Shown here: positions 1-6,507 of the stretch, piece after piece | How the letters are laid out: each line of letters begins with the position of its first letter | Numbering within the stretch: the first letter of the stretch is position 1 | Assembly: GCA_028823185.1 (NCBI GenBank) | Contig: JAPKBY010000057.1 | Location: 1-8,243, forward strand | Length of the DNA stretch: 8,243 nt | Source: Planctomycetota bacterium | GTDB lineage: Bacteria; Planctomycetota; UBA1135; GCA-002686595 | Direction: 5' to 3' | Notes under the pieces: generated by a model | The model's database searches: none | What the model saw: only the letters and a program-made list of their open reading frames with translations | What the model was told of the DNA's origin: nothing | Made by a program: the position numbers and the translations under genes

Positions 1-271
1 CGCTCTCTGCGTCAAAGCAACCGGCCGTGTTGGGCAAGATCACATAGCGCTCACGGTCGATGTGTTCCAAGAGGCTCGGCCCCTTCGATGCGTCTAGGTT
101 CACACGCCTGACAGCGACGGTCACGCAGTCTGTCCCGCTTATCTCTAACGCTCTAGAGGTCTCTTCAAAGCTCGCATACTTCCCTGTCCCCACAAGCAGC
201 CTAGAGCTCAAGGTGTGCTCACCTAAGATGAGCGGTGCGTCGTGCGTGGGGTCGTTCGAGTTGTCTTTCAT
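1..271 (-). CDS. thiG: Thiazole synthase ThiG, N-terminal part (cut by window edge)
   Basis: ThiG makes the thiazole phosphate half of thiamine in the cytoplasm, from deoxyxylulose phosphate, a glycine-derived imine and the sulfur carried by ThiS thiocarboxylate. Ninety codons are visible. They contain family-typical stretches: [11 protein letters not shown] (residues 22-32), TVAVRRVN (51-58) and [11 protein letters not shown] (79-89). The catalytic Schiff-base lysine lies further on, outside the window. The ATG at 271 is the only ordinary start: an in-frame TGA, which is also the thiS stop, lies five codons upstream and the codons between are ATC, ATA, CGC and ATC. A GGAGG inside the end of thiS (292-288) is 16 nt from this ATG, longer than usual. 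thiS ends only 12 nt upstream in the same frame, so the two genes are surely co-transcribed. Identity is very likely; completeness downstream cannot be judged. Confidence 0.95.
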   Translation of the reverse strand, partial: MKDNSNDPTHDAPLILGEHTLSSRLLVGTGKYASFEETSRALEISGTDCVTVAVRRVNLDASKGPSLLEHIDRERYVILPNTAGCFDAES

Positions 272-283
272 GATGCGTATGAT

Positions 284-580
284 TCAACCTCCGCCGACGA
301 GCGTGACGAGCTCGACGACATCGCTCTCTTTGAGCTGACAAGCTGCACGCTCAGCGCGCACGATCAGCCCTCCGTTCACCTCCACAGCGACCTGCCCAGG
401 AGAGAGCTCGAGCGTCTCAATGAGCTCTTCGACTGCGATGTCCTCGCCGACCTCCTTGAGGCTTCCATTCAGCACTATCTTCAATCTTCTTGCCTGCGAA
501 GCGGTCTTTAACCTGCGGTGTATCTGAGCTGCGGTGTATTGCCGGCAGAGCTCACTAGCTCTTTGGGCGAAGGACATCAT
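284..580 (-). CDS. thiS: Sulfur carrier protein ThiS (possible N-terminal extension)
   Basis: ThiS is a ubiquitin-fold sulfur carrier. Its C-terminal Gly-Gly is adenylated and thiocarboxylated (by ThiF and partners in the family), and it then hands sulfur to ThiG. From residue 33 the protein matches ThiS end to end: KIVLNG (34-39), VAVEVNGGLI (64-73) and the terminal LVTLVGGG that exposes the required GG. The family is usually about 65-70 residues, whereas the ATG at 580 gives 98. That ATG has a good ribosome site (GAGG at 591-588, 7 nt away). A TTG at 484 would instead give a 66-residue protein starting exactly at the canonical MKIVLNG, but its upstream site is weak. The first 32 residues are basic, unrecognised and encoded over an out-of-frame direct repeat, so they may be leader rather than protein. 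thiG follows after 12 nt. Confidence 0.92.
   Translation of the reverse strand: MMSFAQRASELCRQYTAAQIHRRLKTASQARRLKIVLNGSLKEVGEDIAVEELIETLELSPGQVAVEVNGGLIVRAERAACQLKESDVVELVTLVGGG
513..539. repeat. 11-bp direct repeat in the thiS 5' region
   Basis: CTGCGGTGTAT occurs at 513-523 and again at 529-539, separated by 5 bp (period 16 bp). The period is not a multiple of three, so the repeat does not encode a repeated peptide. It lies within the doubtful N-terminal extension of ThiS, next to a perfect 6-bp stem with a 4-nt loop at 547-562. It could be a regulatory or binding element in the leader, or chance. No function is claimed. Confidence 0.45.
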
Positions 581-587
581 CTCAGAA

Positions 588-591
588 CCTC
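588..591 (-). promoter_or_regulatory. Ribosome binding site for the long form of thiS
   Basis: On the minus strand, GAGG (591-588) lies 7 nt before the tandem ATG ATG at 580-575. This is the main argument for translating the 98-residue form of ThiS rather than the 66-residue form from TTG at 484. Confidence 0.5.
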
Positions 592-630
592 AGCCCACTA
601 GCCACACACCCTTCCGGCTTAAGCGTCCCC

Positions 631-3033
631 TCACCGAGCGCCCAAGCGCTCACGCAGCGTACGGCTGAGGTGAAGAGAGACCGGCGAGCGCACCAACTCA
701 AGATGTTCCAATTCGATGTTGATTCGCTGAACTCGCCCAACGAATCGCTCCCAACCCAAATCCATGACGCCGCGCGAGCAAACCTCCAGCACAGGCATGC
801 TCAATGGCTCAACCTGGATCTGATTGTTTACCAGGCGGCCATTCTTCTCAATTTGAGCGAGATATCGATCCACGCCCCCTCTTGGCGCAGTTCGCTTCGT
901 CCAGAACGCTCGCACGCGATCCATGAGGCTCCTCGCTCTCATCTCTGGCGGTCCATCTAAGAAGACCACTCCCTTCAGCTCTACATTGTGTTCCATGAGC
1001 CTCCTTGCGAGATCCCATGCGACGCGAGCGCCTACAGAGAAACCGATCATTGAAATCGAACGACCTCGGCACCGCGCTTCCAACTGCTGAGCGAGCTGCC
1101 CTAAATGATCCTCAGGACTCTCGATATCTTGCTCACTCGCCCACGTCAGCCCAAGGACATCAGCAAAGTCCGCGAGCTCATTAGCGATCGGAACAAAGGA
1201 CCACGGGTGTCCACCGATTCCAGCCAAGCAAACAACGACCTGCTCACTCGATGAATCTCCAGCCAAGCGAACGATCTCCTCAAGCTTAGGCTCTTCATTA
1301 CAGGCTTCCACGAAGGCTGCCTGTGAAGCGATCGTACGCAAGCCATACAGCCGCTCCATTGGCAGCTTTATTCCAAAGCGCTTCTCGAGCTCAACGGCGA
1401 GCGTGATGAGCCCTAATGAGTCTCCCCCGAGGAGCTCCCAATGAATGTGCTTCTTCGGTCTCTCAACGCCTAGAAGTTCTCGCCATTGATCCGTGATCAG
1501 CAGCTCTAGTCGGCTCAACTTTGCTCCTGAGTCCTGCCTCTCAGCGTCACCCTTAAGCATCTCTTCTGCGCGCCTCATGACATCTGGTCGATCTAGCTTG
1601 CCCACCGAGTTCAGCTTGAACGGGCCCAGATCCATCACGATCGCATCTCCTTCTAAGCTCCCCATTTCACTTAAAGCAGCGCGCGCGAGCTCGAGGGTCT
1701 TAGTGGAATCAAGCTCAAAAGCTGCTATCAGTAGCGGGGAGGTGCCCTCCAGCTCGATCACGTCGAAGACAACAGCACTCACACCCGAGATGGACAAAAG
1801 CGCGGCCTCGATAGCTGCTGGACGAAACCGAATACCACCATAGAGCCGCTCATCATCAGCCCTTCCGAGGATGGTGAGCCGGCCCTCGTGATCCATCATC
1901 CCGCTGTCGCCAATGTCTAGCCAAGGCTCAGCACCCTGACCATCGATCGGCCTGAGCCGTCGTGGATCCATCCCTTGAGAAGCCTCACTCACCTGAAAGC
2001 TGGATCGCGTCATCACGCGACCAATCTTTGCGGTGTCGACTGGCTGATCATGTTCATCCACGACTAGCACCTCGACGCCTCTAAGCGGCACACCCAAAGG
2101 GAGCGGGCCTTCGCAGCTAGCGAGGTCTCTCCCAAGCCTGGCTATCAGCACCGTTCCACTCTCCGTGGATCCATAGCTCGCGCACAACCCTGCCGTCCTA
2201 GGCGCGAGCCGATAAAAGTTCTCGACTAGGCGTGAGGTGATCAACTCTCCGGATGTTGAACAGAGACGTAGAGAGTTCGGAAGTGAGGCCGGAGCAAGAT
2301 CACTTAAGATGTTCTTCAAGACCGAAGGCGTCCCATTGATCACGGTCGGGTTGATGCGCTCCAAGAAGGCTCTGCTCCCTTCCTCAGCACAATCTACAAG
2401 TCGCGCAAGGTCAAGGGCATAAGAGCCCACGATAGCCGTCGCTGTCTGATTCATCCCTCCGGTGAAGTGAAGTGGAGTGAAGCTAAGGACTCGATCAGTT
2501 GAGTTTAATTCAAAGCCACCAATCCTCTCATGCGCGGCTTTGACCAAGGCCCCATGAGAACGATTAAAGAGCTTGCGAGAACCCGTTGACCCCGAGGTCA
2601 TGATGAGGAGTGCGTCTTCCTCTGGCTCCGGCTCTAGCAACGGCGCAGCATCCCCCAGAGGTGAATCCGCGTAGACGATCTTAGAGAAGTTGAAAGCTCG
2701 CTCTTTCTCCATCAGCAGCGCGCAAACCCGGCTCTCCTCTAAGACGGCAGAGAGCACATGCTCTGGTAGCCCAGCGTGGAGCAGAATCAGACTCCGGCCA
2801 GAAGCAAGGGCAGCCAGCGCGATTGATGTCTCTCTAGGAGAGCCCTCGATAAAAAGACCAATGGGTCGTTTAGGGTCTGCATCACAGCCAGCTAGGACCG
2901 CAGCTAACTCCCAATACCAAGCCTGAGGCTGAGCGGGAGCCCTCAGAGAGAAGGGGTGCTCGGTGAGCTTCTCGATGCGCAGTCTCGCAGCCTGTGCGAG
3001 AGTCCTCGATCCGACTACAACGGAGTCTTCCAC
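631..3033 (-). CDS. Monomodular NRPS-like enzyme: adenylation - carrier - thioesterase
   Basis: This 800-residue protein has three domains. Adenylation (about 35-490) shows the P-loop-like TSGSTGSRK (146-154), YGSTE (287-291), GDSG (375-378), GRADDERLYGGIR (390-402) and NSVGKLDR (475-482) with the catalytic lysine K479. The carrier domain (about 505-575) has the phosphopantetheine serine S539 in LLGGDSL. The thioesterase (about 597-800) has GFSVG (nucleophile S666), D693 in FLDG and H777, a complete triad. No condensation domain is present. By family logic the enzyme adenylates a carboxylic acid, loads it on the carrier, and the thioesterase hydrolyses, dimerises or transfers it. Where amino-acid-activating domains carry the pocket Asp (FDxS motif), the sequence reads TPLHFTGGMN (186-195) without Asp, so an aryl, keto, hydroxy or fatty acid is more likely. 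GTG start at 3033 with AGGAAG 9 nt upstream; an in-frame TGA precedes it. Substrate and product unknown. Confidence 0.9.
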   Translation of the reverse strand: MEDSVVVGSRTLAQAARLRIEKLTEHPFSLRAPAQPQAWYWELAAVLAGCDADPKRPIGLFIEGSPRETSIALAALASGRSLILLHAGLPEHVLSAVLEESRVCALLMEKERAFNFSKIVYADSPLGDAAPLLEPEPEEDALLIMTSGSTGSRKLFNRSHGALVKAAHERIGGFELNSTDRVLSFTPLHFTGGMNQTATAIVGSYALDLARLVDCAEEGSRAFLERINPTVINGTPSVLKNILSDLAPASLPNSLRLCSTSGELITSRLVENFYRLAPRTAGLCASYGSTESGTVLIARLGRDLASCEGPLPLGVPLRGVEVLVVDEHDQPVDTAKIGRVMTRSSFQVSEASQGMDPRRLRPIDGQGAEPWLDIGDSGMMDHEGRLTILGRADDERLYGGIRFRPAAIEAALLSISGVSAVVFDVIELEGTSPLLIAAFELDSTKTLELARAALSEMGSLEGDAIVMDLGPFKLNSVGKLDRPDVMRRAEEMLKGDAERQDSGAKLSRLELLITDQWRELLGVERPKKHIHWELLGGDSLGLITLAVELEKRFGIKLPMERLYGLRTIASQAAFVEACNEEPKLEEIVRLAGDSSSEQVVVCLAGIGGHPWSFVPIANELADFADVLGLTWASEQDIESPEDHLGQLAQQLEARCRGRSISMIGFSVGARVAWDLARRLMEHNVELKGVVFLDGPPEMRARSLMDRVRAFWTKRTAPRGGVDRYLAQIEKNGRLVNNQIQVEPLSMPVLEVCSRGVMDLGWERFVGRVQRINIELEHLELVRSPVSLHLSRTLRERLGAR

Positions 3034-3042
3034 GAATTTAAT

Positions 3043-3048
3043 CTTCCT
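3043..3048 (-). promoter_or_regulatory. Ribosome binding site supporting the GTG start at 3033
   Basis: AGGAAG (3048-3043 on the minus strand) lies 9 nt before the GTG at 3033. Together with an in-frame TGA a few codons further upstream and no intervening ATG or TTG, it fixes the start of the A-T-TE gene. Confidence 0.65.
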
Positions 3049-3070
3049 GATGCCTCATAAGGATGAAGAG

Positions 3071-3089
3071 CGCAGCGAAAGGAGCTGCG
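3071..3089 (-). other. Small hairpin in the gap upstream of the A-T-TE gene
   Basis: CGCAGC (3071-3076) and GCTGCG (3084-3089) form a perfect 6-bp stem with a 7-nt loop in the 86-nt gap between the HEAT/TPR gene and the A-T-TE gene. No T-run follows on either strand, so it is not a convincing intrinsic terminator. It might be a partial transcription barrier, an mRNA-stability element, or chance. No good promoter was recognised in this gap. Confidence 0.35.
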
Positions 3090-3119
3090 GCCCAATAGAG
3101 ACATCCTATCTCATCTTCA

Positions 3120-5294
3120 TCAATTTGAGGTCAACAGCTTGAATCGGGGCTCGGAACGGAGCGCCGCGAGGTCAGGGTCATCACGGGCCCAAGCTCGCTG
3201 CCGCTCTCTCGCCCCCTCTGTTGAGTGGTTCACGCGGAGCTCGCGCTCCAAGAAAGACAGCGCGCGCGCCTTATCACCCAAGAGGGCGTGGGCACAGCTC
3301 AGGTTGTAGTAGAGCTTTGGCGATGGCGGCACTCTCGCGAGCGCCTCGCGCGCAGCGACCTCTTCACCAGACCTAGCCCGATAGCAGGCGAGGAGCACCG
3401 TCGCGAACTCATCTTGGCGCAGCTCATAAGCGCGCTCAAAATACTCTAGCGCGCGCGCTGGATCACGAAGGCGAACGTTCGCGTTCACGGCCAATGAAAT
3501 CAGAGCCGCGGAGTGAAGATTCCTAATCCATGGAGAGCCCTCTGGCATGACACCTCTGGAGAGGAGCAATCCCTCAATGTCTTCCAACCTCGCGACAGCA
3601 CGCAGAAAGATCCGCTCCGCTTCTTCGGGGAGGTCTTCATCGCAGAGGCAAGAGCCTAGCTGTGTATCTGCTTGCGCTGCAAATTCGACCGCCCATAGAT
3701 ATCTCGTGAGCAGGCCGTTCTTTTCGAGATCTCCGAGGAAGGCTTCAAGCATCTCCTTCGCCTCCGAGACCTCTCCTCTCCCCCGCAATGAGGCCGCAAA
3801 ACTGAGCGCCACCGTTGAGGGTGGACGCACCGCGTAGATCAGCTCCTTACCTTTGAGTCGCCGCATCTCTTGGAGCGCTTCGCTCTCCCTTTGCAGTGAC
3901 TCGAGCTCCGCCTCTAGCTCTACGTCTCTCTCTCCTGCCAAGCCTCGCGATCGAGCGCTCCGGACGGCCTCCGCCCAACGCCTCCGCAAGCGCTCCTCCT
4001 TTGCATCGAGGATCGCCTCGATGAGCGCCAAGCGACCGCTGTCCTTTGAGATTGGGGTCATCGTCAAATTAAGCATGGGGGAGATCCCAGGCAGCTCTTC
4101 AGGCGCGACCGCCGCGAAGACCGAGAGAAAGGTCCTCTGCAATCGCGCGGCTGCCCGCAACGTGAGCCCACCGAGCACGGCAGGTCTGTTGAGCGCGTCC
4201 CACGGTGTCGCCTGAGAGGAGAACAAGTGGTTGAGGGTCCCGGAGTAGATGGCTCCGCTCCGAATGCTGAGCTGGTGAGAGTTGAGCGCAGCAGCGTGCG
4301 CACGCCGCAAGCCAGAGAGGATGGCGTCTGACTCGGCTGCTTCTCCATCAGCCAGGCGCGCTAGCACTACCGAAGCCTCTGCGTTGGCAGCTAATCGGGC
4401 TGCGAGCCCACGCATACGGAGGTTCGCATCTCCGACCAGCGCACGCCGCGAGATCGCTACGGCGAGGTCGCGCTGCTCCATGAAGAGTCTCGCAGCCTCT
4501 CCATAGTCCCCCTTGATGAAGCAGGCTGTGCCGCGATATCCGAGCGCCCTCACCGGACTGAGTTCATCGAAAGATTCGCTGAGGCTATCTGCAACGCGGA
4601 GCGCATCGCTCTCAAGTCGCTCAGTCACGCCTAAAAACAAGCCGAGCTCAACGCGTGCGCTCAGCAGCGGAAGTGAATGTAAACCTGACTCTTCAAGCGC
4701 TTCGAGAAAGGCGATCGCGCGAGTCTCTCCAGCGCCGTCAAGGACCTCCACTGCACCGTTGATACCGACGAGGACGGCGCGGCGAACAGCGGGGTCTGGA
4801 TGTGAATAAAGGCGCACAAGGGGTCCGAGTTCGAGCGGGGTCCATGTCGACCTGCCCCCCTCAACGAGGCTCACCGCCCCCACTTCGAGGAGCGCAGCGA
4901 GCGGGACACTCTCAGCCCCCTCGCCTAGAATTGCCCTGAGATCCCTCCAAGCACGCGCGCGCCCTGAAGGGGTCGCACCCAGTGCTGCTATCGCTTGGCT
5001 AGCTTCGCTCGGCGGGAGCGCGCTGATCAAGCCCGATAAGGCCTCGACGCTCGCGCCGTCCCCTCTGCTCCCAAGCGCCATCAAGGAGGCTGCCCTGAGA
5101 GAGCTCTCGTCATCCTCGACCGCCAGCGAATGGAGCGCGCCCGCTATCTGCTCTGAAGGCTCTGGATAATCAAGAGCGCTGGCCAGCGCTTCGACGGAGA
5201 GATTGCGAAGCTCGGCGTTCGAGCTTCCGAGCCCCTTGATGAGCTCATCCACACCTTGGAGGCAGGAGCTGAGAAGGAGCAAGCACGCGAGCAC
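3120..5294 (-). CDS. HEAT/TPR repeat protein, putative lipoprotein
   Basis: This 724-residue helical-repeat protein has no enzymatic motif that I recognise. Residues about 15-185 look like HEAT-type repeats (paired helices with DPAVRRAVLVGI at 167-178). About 240-700 resemble TPRs, with a charged coiled-coil-like stretch at 432-482 and a typical TPR-family ending (LYYNLSCAHALLGDKARAL 661-679, then DPDLAALRSEPRF 706-718). The N-terminus, MLACLLLLSSC, carries a lipobox-like LSSC (8-11), so export as a lipoprotein is plausible. However, the hydrophobic stretch is unusually short and lacks the normal basic n-region. The GTG at 5294 has a strong AGGGAG 7 nt upstream, sited inside the end of the regulator gene; the regulator stop is 2 nt away, so translation is probably coupled. 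HEAT/TPR proteins usually act as binding scaffolds. A partner role for the upstream sigma-54 regulator is inference only. Confidence 0.8.
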   Translation of the reverse strand: MLACLLLLSSCLQGVDELIKGLGSSNAELRNLSVEALASALDYPEPSEQIAGALHSLAVEDDESSLRAASLMALGSRGDGASVEALSGLISALPPSEASQAIAALGATPSGRARAWRDLRAILGEGAESVPLAALLEVGAVSLVEGGRSTWTPLELGPLVRLYSHPDPAVRRAVLVGINGAVEVLDGAGETRAIAFLEALEESGLHSLPLLSARVELGLFLGVTERLESDALRVADSLSESFDELSPVRALGYRGTACFIKGDYGEAARLFMEQRDLAVAISRRALVGDANLRMRGLAARLAANAEASVVLARLADGEAAESDAILSGLRRAHAAALNSHQLSIRSGAIYSGTLNHLFSSQATPWDALNRPAVLGGLTLRAAARLQRTFLSVFAAVAPEELPGISPMLNLTMTPISKDSGRLALIEAILDAKEERLRRRWAEAVRSARSRGLAGERDVELEAELESLQRESEALQEMRRLKGKELIYAVRPPSTVALSFAASLRGRGEVSEAKEMLEAFLGDLEKNGLLTRYLWAVEFAAQADTQLGSCLCDEDLPEEAERIFLRAVARLEDIEGLLLSRGVMPEGSPWIRNLHSAALISLAVNANVRLRDPARALEYFERAYELRQDEFATVLLACYRARSGEEVAAREALARVPPSPKLYYNLSCAHALLGDKARALSFLERELRVNHSTEGARERQRAWARDDPDLAALRSEPRFKLLTSN

Positions 5295-5296
5295 GA

Positions 5297-6265
5297 CTAC
5301 GCTCCCTTCTCTTGGTCTTCTCTCAATCGATAGTCGAGCGCACGCCTCGTGATCCCCAAGCGACGCGCCGCCGCGCTCTTATTGCCACCTTGCTCGCTCA
5401 GCGCTGCACGGATCATCTCTTGATTCCATTCCTCAAGACTCAATCCACGTGCCAAGGCTGCGCGCGCGAGATCTTGCGCTCCCGCATCTCGTTCGTCCTC
5501 TAAGAAGCTGAGCTCGCCTGCGGAGATCGCGCCAGCCTCTGAGCCACCGAGAGCGTGAACCCGCTCAAGCGCGTTCTCTAGCTCACGCACATTCCCAGGC
5601 CATGTGTGAGCAGCTAAGCACAACGAAGCCGCAGGGCTCAGGCTGCGGGCCTCAAGCCCGAGCTTCGCAACGACTCGCTCAATCAGCAGTGCTGCAAACA
5701 GAGGAACATCAGCGCTTCGAGCTCTCAAGGGCGGCACCTCAAGGACGACGACGGCCAAGCGGTACCAGAGGTCTTTCCTATAGCCTCCATCCCTCACGCG
5801 CCGCTCCAACTCTGGAGTCGCTGTCGCGATCACCCGCGCCTCCACCTTCACTCCCTCGTTAGCTCCAACAGGCTCAACCACCCGCTCTTGAAGCGCACGC
5901 AAGAGCTTCACCTGCAGAAGTTCGCTCAGCGTCTCGACGCCATCCAAGACCAGAGTGCCACAGCCGGCTCTTTGAAAACGTCCCACGCGATCCATCTCCG
6001 CACCCGTAAATGCCCCCTCCACGTGCCCAAACAGCTCGCTTTCGACGAGGCTTGGAGAGAGGGCATCCAGTGAGACCTCAACCAAGGGCTCTGCAGCTCG
6101 CGCTGACCTTTGGTGCAATTGCCGCGCAACCTCGTTCTTTCCGCATCCAGCCTCCCCCACGATCAATACAGTCGTCTCGCTGTTAGAGAGACGGTCTAAT
6201 TGATCGTCAAGATCGATGGAGGCGCTCGAAACGCCCTTAAAGTAGGAATTCTTATATTTAGACAT
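5297..6265 (-). CDS. Sigma-54 enhancer-binding transcriptional activator, PspF-like (AAA+ plus Fis-type HTH)
   Basis: This 322-residue regulator remodels sigma-54 RNA polymerase by ATP hydrolysis in characterised family members. The AAA+ domain spans about 10-245: Walker A GEAGCGK (37-43), the sigma-54-contacting GAFTGA loop (84-89), Walker B LVLD (105-108), arginine-finger region YRKDLWYRL (162-170) and sensor II WPGNVRELE (222-230). A Fis-type helix-turn-helix follows at 293-316 (NKSAAARRLGITRRALDYRL). There is no receiver, FHA, GAF or PAS domain, as in PspF, so control probably comes from a partner protein. Oddities: the catalytic Glu after the Walker B Asp is Gly (G109), and the usual sensor I Asn appears to be Thr (T150). 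ATPase activity is therefore uncertain. The ATG at 6265 is preceded only by GAGC-rich sequence, a weak ribosome site. The next gene starts 2 nt after its stop. I found no convincing sigma-54 promoter for its own transcription. Confidence 0.93.
   Translation of the reverse strand: MSKYKNSYFKGVSSASIDLDDQLDRLSNSETTVLIVGEAGCGKNEVARQLHQRSARAAEPLVEVSLDALSPSLVESELFGHVEGAFTGAEMDRVGRFQRAGCGTLVLDGVETLSELLQVKLLRALQERVVEPVGANEGVKVEARVIATATPELERRVRDGGYRKDLWYRLAVVVLEVPPLRARSADVPLFAALLIERVVAKLGLEARSLSPAASLCLAAHTWPGNVRELENALERVHALGGSEAGAISAGELSFLEDERDAGAQDLARAALARGLSLEEWNQEMIRAALSEQGGNKSAAARRLGITRRALDYRLREDQEKGA
5302..5307 (-). promoter_or_regulatory. Ribosome binding site for the HEAT/TPR gene, inside the regulator gene
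   Basis: AGGGAG (5307-5302 on the minus strand) lies 7 nt before the GTG at 5294 and within the last codons of the sigma-54 regulator. It decides the start of the HEAT/TPR gene and implies translational coupling of the two genes. Confidence 0.7.
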
Positions 6266-6311
6266 GCTCGCGCTCGCTCACAGGGCTTTATCAACTAAGC
6301 GCTAAGCTAAT

Positions 6312-6327
6312 AGGCACTGCGGTTGAC
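6312..6327 (+). promoter_or_regulatory. Near-consensus sigma-54 (-24/-12) motif pointing toward nusA
   Basis: AGGCAC, five bases, then TTGAC resembles the TGGCAC-N5-TTGCA element. The -24 GG is present, but the highly conserved -12 GC reads GA. The same bases overlap a sigma-70-like TTGACT. It is interesting mainly because a sigma-54 activator gene is the divergent neighbour. Low confidence. Confidence 0.2.
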
Positions 6328-6401
6328 TAGCCTCGGCTGATAACTCAAACTATTCGCCCTCATTGAATCCAATGAAAAGTCACGGTCAGCGTGATGCTCT
6401 G

Positions 6402-6441
6402 GAGAGGTGAAGTGGCTCGAGCTGCTTCCGCCTCTCTTTTT
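6402..6441 (+). terminator. Intrinsic-terminator-like hairpin upstream of nusA (possible attenuator)
   Basis: GAGAGG (6402-6407) pairs with CCTCTC (6431-6436), and an inner GAAG (6409-6412) pairs with CTTC (6425-6428), with small internal loops and a GCTCGAGC top. Five Ts follow directly at 6437-6441. On the plus strand this has the form of a Rho-independent terminator, yet no plus-strand gene precedes it in the window. It would lie in the nusA leader if a promoter is upstream, or end a short RNA. The internal loops weaken the call. Confidence 0.45.
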
Positions 6442-6461
6442 ACGTCCAGTCAGCCCCCTCG

Positions 6462-6480
6462 GGGTGGCCAAAAGCCACTC
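6462..6480 (+). other. Stable hairpin 28 nt before the nusA start
   Basis: GGGTGGC (6462-6468) and GCCACTC (6474-6480) form a 7-bp stem, including one G-U pair, around the loop CAAAA. No T-run follows on the plus strand. It lies between the terminator-like hairpin and the nusA start codon, in a leader with no visible Shine-Dalgarno, so it may influence translation or nusA mRNA structure. Function unknown. Confidence 0.4.
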
Positions 6481-6507
6481 TAAGCAAAGCCCCCTATACC
6501 TAGTGCC

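Larger units (their letters stand above)
6266..6507. promoter_or_regulatory. Divergent intergenic region between the sigma-54 regulator and nusA
   Basis: These 242 nt must hold the promoters for the minus-strand regulator and for nusA unless nusA is read from elsewhere. No clear pair of -35/-10 boxes stands out on either strand; TTGACT at 6323-6328 lacks a good -10 at normal spacing. A short direct repeat, CTAAGC twice, lies near 6296-6307. An imperfect dyad at 6322-6344 (GTT...AGCC TC GGCT...AAC) could be an operator. The region also contains the terminator-like hairpin, the nusA-proximal hairpin and the sigma-54-like motif listed separately. Confidence 0.6.

Noticed and set aside
60..511. 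Plus-strand frames opposite thiG and thiS
   Set aside because: They overlap clearly recognised thiG and thiS coding sequence on the other strand and have no family features.
480..640. TPP (thiamine) riboswitch upstream of thiS
   Set aside because: CTGAGATGATG at the thiS start and GGCAATACACCGC further on recall parts of the motif. The highly conserved ACCTGATC and the TAAT-CC-GCG block are missing, and the hairpin at 547-562 does not fit the TPP fold.
3034..3119. Intrinsic terminator between the HEAT/TPR gene and the A-T-TE gene
   Set aside because: The stem at 3071-3089 is followed by mixed sequence, not a T-run, on both strands.
3034..3119. Sigma-54 promoter in front of the A-T-TE gene, as a target of the neighbouring activator
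   Set aside because: No GG-N10-GC element was found on the minus strand in this gap, nor in 581-630.
3225..4809. Several plus-strand reading frames of 74-120 codons
   Set aside because: They lie wholly opposite the HEAT/TPR gene, have Ser/Arg/Ala-rich compositions typical of antisense frames in GC-rich DNA, and show no domains.
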